This document shows positions 1 to 5,007 of a DNA stretch of 5,007 nt, piece after piece (position 1 is the stretch's first letter; each line of letters begins with the position of its first letter). The DNA comes from Planctomycetota bacterium (GTDB lineage Bacteria > Planctomycetota > UBA1135 > GCA-002686595). The stretch is from NCBI GenBank assembly GCA_027623615.1, contig JAQBVH010000318.1:1-5007 (forward strand). The letters are read 5' to 3'. Below the pieces are notes generated by a model. It had not been told where the DNA came from. It ran no database searches and saw nothing but the letters and a program-made list of their open reading frames with translations. The position numbers were made by a program, and so were the translations under genes.

Positions 1-360
1 TACGTGCTCGGCTTTTCGATGCCTGTGTTCTACGCGTACGTGGTCATCGTGGCATTGCAGGCCGTCGGCGCCCATGCCAACACCCGCATCCCGTTCGGGC
101 CGCTCAAGTACGTGCTTGTCACGCCCCAGTACCACAGCTGGCATCACTCCGACGATCCGGACCTCTACAACAAGAACTACGCAATCCACTTCCCGGTGAT
201 CGACAGGCTCTTCGGCACCTACTATCTACCGGGGCTCGAGTGGCCCGAGTCGATGGGGCTGAGCAGGGCGCGCTTCCCCAAGGGATACATCAGACAAATG
301 ATCCATCCGTTCAGGACCGACCCGCAGACGACCGCACTGCAGGACCCGAGCACTCGGTGA
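1..360 (+). CDS. Sterol desaturase / fatty acid hydroxylase family protein, C-terminal part
   Basis: This is the last 119 codons of a gene whose start lies left of the window; the frame is open to base 1 and ends in TGA at 358-360. The family consists of integral-membrane di-iron enzymes that hydroxylate or desaturate lipids, using eight or more histidines as iron ligands. Visible here are a hydrophobic stretch (fragment residues 5-24), then H25 in AHANTRIP, the family's last HxxHH cluster as HSWHH (H45, H48, H49), and the usual tail NKNYAIHFPVIDRLFGTYY with H63. After this comes about 40 polar residues. The earlier histidine clusters are outside the window. The substrate (sterol, fatty acid or carotenoid) cannot be told from this end. 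The gene converges on dbpA. The family assignment is firm; the precise enzyme is not. Confidence 0.88.
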   Translation, partial: YVLGFSMPVFYAYVVIVALQAVGAHANTRIPFGPLKYVLVTPQYHSWHHSDDPDLYNKNYAIHFPVIDRLFGTYYLPGLEWPESMGLSRARFPKGYIRQMIHPFRTDPQTTALQDPSTR

Positions 361-391
361 GGTCCGGACCAGGGGTGAGGCCCCCCATCAT

Positions 392-420
392 GGGAGACCC
401 CTTCGACGCGACGGTCTCCC
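392..420. terminator. Hairpin between convergent genes, possible bidirectional terminator
   Basis: GGGAGACC (392-399) is perfectly complementary to GGTCTCCC (413-420), giving an 8-bp stem with a 13-nt loop. It lies 32 nt after the stop of the + strand desaturase and just past the end of the - strand dbpA/VF530-like unit, where a terminator shared by both strands would sit. Neither side has a T-tract, so classical intrinsic termination is not demonstrated. A second palindrome, GGTCCGGACC, lies at 361-370 immediately after the desaturase stop. Confidence 0.4.
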
Positions 421-437
421 GGGACGACCTGCGCCGC

Positions 438-551
438 TCAGTCCCGCGTCTCCTCGCGCTCCATCCTGCGCAGGTCGGCCAGGTAGAGCTGCTCGACGAT
501 GGTCTTGAGGGTGACGCCGTGCAGCGGGTTGTTCGGTTGTTCGGGGGTCAT
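438..551 (-). pseudogene. VF530/DUF2132-family DNA-binding protein remnant with internal deletion
   Basis: A 37-residue frame starts at ATG 551-549 and ends at TGA 440-438. Its N-terminus, MTPEQPNNPLHGVTLKTIVE, has the hallmark opening of the VF530 (DUF2132) family of small DNA-binding proteins, PNNPLHGxTL followed by a helix. Its C-terminus, QLYLADLRRMEREE, resembles the family's ending after the VExLYL motif. The roughly 40 residues normally between them, including the conserved HYGW, NIRCF, PSxKSSLKFLRKTPWAR segment, are absent. The simplest reading is an in-frame internal deletion that leaves a probably non-functional peptide. The frame starts 11 nt after the dbpA stop on the same strand, so it was probably the second gene of a dbpA operon. 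No clear Shine-Dalgarno sequence precedes it. The family pattern is recalled from knowledge, not searched; an unrelated natural short peptide is the alternative. Confidence 0.6.
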
Positions 552-562
552 GGCGCTCGGGC

Positions 563-1984
<1,422 letters not shown>

Positions 1985-2131
1985 GCGCGCGACTATCGCG
2001 TGTCGTACGGAATGGCACAACTGGGCCAGGGTGCTTCAGGGGGTGCGCCAGGAGCCCGCGGGATCGGGCCTCGAGGGCCCGCGCCGGCCGCTCGCGAGGG
2101 ACAACCGCCCAGCGGGCCCGCGACCATTGGC

Positions 2132-2143
2132 GCGCTCGAGCGC
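2132..2143. promoter_or_regulatory. 12-bp perfect palindrome in divergent intergenic region, candidate operator
   Basis: GCGCTCGAGCGC is a perfect palindrome, 36 nt upstream of the ATG at 2180 in the 195-bp gap between divergent dbpA and the spermidine-synthase-like gene. The gap must hold promoters for both genes unless an upstream start is used. A TACGAT at 2166-2171 resembles a -10 box and would place transcription start almost at the ATG (leaderless), but no convincing -35 is seen. Other GC-rich palindromes nearby (CCCGCGGG 2055-2062, CTCGCGAG 2091-2098) show that such symmetry can arise from base composition alone. Confidence 0.25.
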
Positions 2144-2179
2144 TCGGACACCACCGCCGCGGCCGTACGATTGGACGCC

Positions 2180-2887
2180 ATGGGCAACGCCAAATGGCCG
2201 TTCTACGAGGAGCTCGACTTCTGCCAGACGGAGCTGGGCGAGCTCCTGCTGCGTCGCCGCCGTCCGATCTCCATGCCGGAGCTCTGGGTGTACGAGGTCA
2301 AGCTCGACGAGCGCTTCCTCATGTCCAGCCTGGTGCACGACAGCGAGGACGAGCTGGCGCGGCTGTCGCTGCGGCGGCTCGAGGGTCAGCAATGGCGCGT
2401 GCTGGTGGGCGGCCTGGGCCTCGGCCACACCGCGGCCGAGGTGCTGACCTGGGCGCAGGTCGAGGCGCTCGACGTCGTGGAGTACCTACCGGAGGTGATC
2501 GAGTGGCACCAGCGAGACCTCGTGCCGCTGGCCGCGGCGCTGGACGGCGACGAGCGCTGCCGCATCGTGCAGGGGGACTGCTTCCAGTGGATCCGGGACG
2601 GCAGCGGAGGGAGCTACGACGCCGTGCTCATCGACATCGACGATTCGCCCGAGCACCTGCTGAGCCCCAACCACGGCTCCTTCTACTCCGAGGAGGGCCT
2701 CGTGGAGGTACGCCGCAGCCTGCGCCCAGGCGGCGTGCTCGCCGTCTGGACGGCGGGCTTGGTGCTGCCTCACTTCCTCGAACGCATGCGCCGCGTCTTT
2801 GGAACCGTCGACGCCGAAGCCGTCGAGTTCCACAATCCCCTGCACCACCTGGACGATGTGAATACGGTCTACGTGGCCCAGGTTTGA
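2180..2887 (+). CDS. Spermidine synthase-like protein (PABS/methyltransferase fold)
   Basis: This 235-residue protein resembles polyamine aminopropyltransferases and the wider class of uncharacterised spermidine synthase-like Rossmann proteins. An N-terminal beta region holds VYEVKLDERFLMSSLVH (38-54), comparable to the start of the spermidine synthase fold. The nucleoside-binding core follows: the glycine motif VLVGGLGLGHT (75-85), the acidic end of strand 2 in VVEYLPEVIEWH (E101), the aspartate in QGDCF (D133), then YDAVLIDIDDSPEHL (146-160) and PGGVLAVW (183-190), ending in NTVYVAQV. True SpeE enzymes usually carry a DPxGPA-like motif after the catalytic aspartate; here it is DIDDSPEH, so polyamine synthesis should not be assumed. 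The start at ATG 2180 fits the family; the frame is open further upstream, but that stretch overlaps the 5' end of dbpA and looks like low-complexity G/A/P/R sequence. No clear Shine-Dalgarno sequence is seen. Confidence 0.82.
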   Translation: MGNAKWPFYEELDFCQTELGELLLRRRRPISMPELWVYEVKLDERFLMSSLVHDSEDELARLSLRRLEGQQWRVLVGGLGLGHTAAEVLTWAQVEALDVVEYLPEVIEWHQRDLVPLAAALDGDERCRIVQGDCFQWIRDGSGGSYDAVLIDIDDSPEHLLSPNHGSFYSEEGLVEVRRSLRPGGVLAVWTAGLVLPHFLERMRRVFGTVDAEAVEFHNPLHHLDDVNTVYVAQV

Positions 2888-2889
2888 GC

Positions 2890-3411
2890 GCGGTCGAGGC
2901 GCCGCTCCACCTCGACCAGGTGGCAAACGCCAGCAAGCACAAGTCGATGAGCTACGACCGGATGCTGACGGAGGAGAAGCGACTGGAGGGGGAGATCGCC
3001 AAAATCCTCGAGCTGGCGCGGGGCATCGATGAGGCCGAGGACGAGGAGTTTGGCCCGGATTTCCAGGGGGACGAACTTCCTGCCGAGCTGCAAAGGCGTG
3101 AGTCCCGCCTGGCGAAGATCCGTGAGGCCAAGGCGCGGCTGGAGGAAGAACAGAAGCGTCGGGATGAGGAATCGGGGCACGGAAAGAACAAGACCGGCCC
3201 CAAGTCGAAGCGGCCACCTGGGCAGCCAGAGGGCAAGCAGCAGGCGAACTTCACCGACCCGGAGAGTCGGATCATGGGCAACCCCAAGGTCGGCTTCGTG
3301 CAGGGCTACAACGGTCAGATCGCGGTCGATGGCAAGGCCCAGCTGATCGTGGCCGCCGAACTCACGCGGTCGGCGAGCGACGGAGGCCAGCTCATTCCGA
3401 CCCTCGAGGCA
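2890..3411 (+). pseudogene. IS1182-like transposase fragment
   Basis: About 174 codons remain open in one frame and match the middle of IS1182-like (DDE superfamily) transposases. They include ANASKHKSMSYDRM (from 2923), an acidic/basic coiled-coil segment with DELPAELQRRESRLAKIREAKARLE, then NFTDPESRIMGNPK, GFVQGYNGQIAVDG and LTRSASDGGQLIPTLEA. The N-terminal DUF772-type part and the C-terminal catalytic half are missing. Similarity stops abruptly at about 3411, beside a different gene on the opposite strand. On the left, HLDQVANAS seems to lack residues of the family's LDGTKxxANAS, so the edge is also damaged. The fragment lies directly after the stop of the spermidine-synthase-like gene and explains this otherwise gene-free gap of over 500 bp. 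No terminal inverted repeats or target duplication were recognised. It is not expected to be active. The first in-frame ATG is at 2947. Confidence 0.82.
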
Positions 3412-3415
3412 ACAT

Positions 3416-3435
3416 GCCCGGCAAGAGGTCCGGGC
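3416..3435. terminator. GC hairpin at the end of the small - strand gene, possible terminator
   Basis: GCCCGG (3416-3421) pairs with CCGGGC (3430-3435) around an 8-nt loop. On the - strand it starts within the stop codon of the amber-split small gene and could end transcription of the cytochrome/LRR unit. There is no T-tract in either direction, and the 6-bp stem is short, so this is a weak call. Confidence 0.3.
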
Positions 3436-3752
3436 TACTCCCCCATCTCGCGCAACACGTCGATGCTGAGCTTGCCGTCCAGAAGGCCGTCCATGCCGTC
3501 CAGCTCGGCCAGGGTCGCGCGTAGGTCCGCGCGGTTGATCGAGCCCTTCTCGTCGAGCTGAGCCATCAGGGCGCCCAACACGAGCGTGATCTAGCCAAGG
3601 TCGTCCTCGAGGGCATCGATCCGGTCGCCCTGCTCATCGCGCACGCGGTCCTGGCGGTTTGCGCGTCGACCCTGGGCGCGCTGGCGCGCCGCGCTCTTGC
3701 CCAGCTGCCTGGGGTGGACCTGTCCAGCGAAGAGATAGTGCTCCAGGCTCAT
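3435..3752 (-). pseudogene. Small hypothetical protein gene split by one in-frame amber codon
   Basis: Starting at ATG 3752-3750, 53 codons (MSLEHYLFAGQVHPRQLG..., ending RIDALEDDLG) run to TAG at 3593-3591. The same frame then continues for 51 more codons (ITLVLGALMAQLDEKGSINR..., ending SIDVLREMGE) to TAG 3437-3435. Both halves look like one protein: a basic Arg/Gln-rich segment (residues 16-40), then a helix/coiled-coil RIDALEDDLG running through the stop into ITLVLGALMAQLDEKG, then an acidic DG-rich end. No function is recognised. The ATG lies 4 nt after the stop of the cytochrome/LRR gene (TGAggggATG), typical of translational coupling. It may be a recent nonsense mutation (CAG or TGG to TAG are single changes), a sequencing error, readthrough, or a real 53-residue protein. 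An internal ATG at 3563 would allow a 43-residue downstream product. Confidence 0.55.
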
Positions 3753-3756
3753 CCCC

Positions 3757-4971
3757 TCAGCCGCCGATCTTTGCCGCGAACTTGGCCGGCTCCTTCTCGA
3801 AGGCCGCCTTGCACTTGCCGCAGCAGAAGCCGACCGTCTTGCCCTCGAAGGACACGGTCTGCGCCTTGTCGACCGGCTGCCCGGTCACCGGGCACTTGTC
3901 GTTGATCGGTGCCGCCGCGAAGCCGTCGACCTTGGCTGCGAAGGAAGCGGGGTCCGCATCGAACTTGGCCTTGCAGTCGCCACAGCAGAACGCGACGCGC
4001 TGCCCTTCGAGCTCCGAGAAGTGGGCGGCGTCCACCTCCTGGCCCGAGACCGGGCACTTGGCGTTCACCGGAGTCGGCTCGGCCGCCTTGGCCGCCAGCT
4101 CGACGCCGCGGTTGATCTTGAGGCCTGGGAGGGCCTTGGCCAGGGTCGCGGCGCCCGCGTCCGTGACCTCGGTCTGCCACAGGAACACCTTCTCGAGCTT
4201 GGTCAGGCCCGTCAGGTGCATGAGCCCCGCGTCCGTGACCTTGGTGCCGTAGAGGTTGAGGTAGGTCAGCTCGCCCAGGCCCGTCACGTGGGCGAGGCCC
4301 GCGTCCGTCACGCCCGTCTTGGACAGGTTCAGGCGTCGGAGCTGCTTGAAGTTGGCGACGCTCTTCAGGCCGCCGTCCGCCACGGAGGTGCCTGAGAGGT
4401 TGAGCCAGACGAGCACCGGCTCGAGGCCACCGAGCAGCTCGAGCTGCGCGTCGCCGACCGCGGTCCGCTGCAAGGACAGGTTCACATCCACGGCGTCATG
4501 GCCGGCGGCGACCGTCAGGGCATAGAGGCCCTGCTCCGCGAGCTTCGCCATGGCGACGTCGCGGGTCTTCCTCTGCTCGTCGGTCAGCTGCGGCAGAGCC
4601 AGCGGGTCGGGCTTGCTGCTCGCGACCTCCGGCTGCGCCCACGCGGCCCCTCCCTCGATCCAACGCTTGAGGACGTCGATCTGGTCAGCGGTCAGCGGAT
4701 CCCCCTCCGCCGGCATCACATCCGGATCGTCGGCGGGCAGGTTGATCAGCTCCCAGAGGCTGCTCTCGTGCAGATCGCCGGCGACGACGGGCGGGTACTT
4801 GGCGTCTTCGCCGAAGAGACCGGCCTTGGTGTCGAGGCGCAGCTTGCCCTTCTGCTTGTCGGGTCCGTGGCATTCGATGCAGCGGGACTCGAGGATCGGC
4901 CAGACGTCCTTCAGGAAATCAACGTCTTCGGCGGGAAGGACAGCAGGCAACAGGAGGGCAATCGAGAGCAT
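3757..4971 (-). CDS. Planctomycete-type cytochrome c / leucine-rich repeat / tandem YHS-like domain protein
   Basis: This 404-residue protein probably acts outside the cytoplasm. Residues 1-14 form a short hydrophobic signal-like segment ending at LPA-ED. Residues 15-113 match the planctomycete cytochrome c domain (PSCyt1-like): FLKDVWPILESRCIECHGPD with haem-binding C31, C34 and H35, GKLRLDT, and M86 in DVMPAEGDPL as likely axial ligand. Residues 183-282 hold four leucine-rich repeats of 24 residues with the pattern LxxLxLxxTxVTDAGLxxLxxL. Residues 305-350 and 359-404 are two Cys-rich YHS/TRASH-like domains (CPVSG...FCCGDC and CPVTG...FCCGKC), probably metal-binding. The start at ATG 4971 has GGAG 8 nt upstream. 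The signal segment lacks a basic n-region, and the frame stays open to the window edge without an ATG, GTG or TTG, so a start outside the window is possible. Domain calls are firm; the role (electron transfer, metal sensing or binding) is inferred. Confidence 0.85.
   Translation of the reverse strand: MLSIALLLPAVLPAEDVDFLKDVWPILESRCIECHGPDKQKGKLRLDTKAGLFGEDAKYPPVVAGDLHESSLWELINLPADDPDVMPAEGDPLTADQIDVLKRWIEGGAAWAQPEVASSKPDPLALPQLTDEQRKTRDVAMAKLAEQGLYALTVAAGHDAVDVNLSLQRTAVGDAQLELLGGLEPVLVWLNLSGTSVADGGLKSVANFKQLRRLNLSKTGVTDAGLAHVTGLGELTYLNLYGTKVTDAGLMHLTGLTKLEKVFLWQTEVTDAGAATLAKALPGLKINRGVELAAKAAEPTPVNAKCPVSGQEVDAAHFSELEGQRVAFCCGDCKAKFDADPASFAAKVDGFAAAPINDKCPVTGQPVDKAQTVSFEGKTVGFCCGKCKAAFEKEPAKFAAKIGG
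4129..4416 (-). repeat. Four 72-bp tandem repeats encoding leucine-rich repeats
   Basis: The LRR part of the cytochrome/LRR gene has an exact 72-bp period at DNA level. On the + strand, CCCGCGTCCGTGACC at 4154-4168 recurs identically at 4226-4240, nearly so at 4298-4312 and more diverged at 4370-4384. Each unit encodes 24 residues including the VTDAGL turn. The even spacing and near-identical cores suggest expansion by unit duplication. Confidence 0.75.
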
Positions 4972-4979
4972 TCGTGGAA

Positions 4980-4983
4980 CTCC
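4980..4983 (-). promoter_or_regulatory. Ribosome binding site for the cytochrome/LRR gene
   Basis: On the - strand, GGAG lies 8 nt before ATG 4971. It is the clearest Shine-Dalgarno match in the window and is the main support for that start against an upstream extension off the right edge. Confidence 0.5.
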
Positions 4984-5007
4984 GTTGGACAGGGGAATCG
5001 CCCACGA

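Noticed and set aside
1985..2020. Upstream TTG start of dbpA (12 extra residues)
   Set aside because: The extension MCHSVRHAIVAR has no counterpart in DbpA, while GTG 1984 gives an N-terminus matching the family; TTG remains possible.
3749..4395. Long frames on both strands over the cytochrome/LRR gene
   Set aside because: They are repetitive Arg/Gly/Pro or His/Arg-rich translations of the LRR and Cys-rich coding DNA in other frames.
4129..4416. Evenly spaced repeats as a CRISPR array
   Set aside because: The 72-bp units are coding throughout, have no unique spacers, and translate to leucine-rich repeats.

Overview
The window is GC-rich bacterial DNA with no rRNA, tRNA or CRISPR signal. The best clue to the organism is the protein at the right end. 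Its architecture is a planctomycete-type cytochrome c (CxxCH, then a DVMP methionine region), leucine-rich repeats with the TxVTDAGL consensus, and two Cys-rich YHS/TRASH-like domains. This points to a high-GC member of Planctomycetota or a neighbouring phylum. That is inference: the helicase and the spermidine-synthase-like gene occur much more widely.

Left part (1-2020): the C-terminal end of a sterol desaturase/fatty acid hydroxylase on the + strand converges on a - strand dbpA (DEAD-box rRNA helicase). Just downstream of dbpA, 11 nt after its stop, is a 37-codon reading frame that looks like a VF530/DUF2132 DNA-binding protein with its middle deleted. A hairpin lies between the convergent genes.

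Middle (1985-2887): a GC-rich divergent intergenic region with a perfect 12-bp palindrome separates dbpA from a + strand spermidine-synthase-like protein (Rossmann fold, substrate unknown).

Right part (2888-5007): a fragment of an IS1182-like transposase, without either end, fills the gap after the spermidine-synthase-like gene. Beyond it, on the - strand, is an apparent two-gene unit: the multidomain cytochrome c/LRR/YHS gene, followed after only 4 nt by a small gene of 105 codons. That small frame reads as one protein but is split by a single in-frame TAG.

Three of the seven protein-coding loci are therefore remnants or interrupted: the VF530-like gene, the transposase and the small gene. 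No defence system, biosynthetic cluster or intact mobile element is visible. The observations most worth following up are the amber-split small gene, the internally deleted VF530-like gene and the unusual cytochrome/LRR/tandem-YHS fusion.
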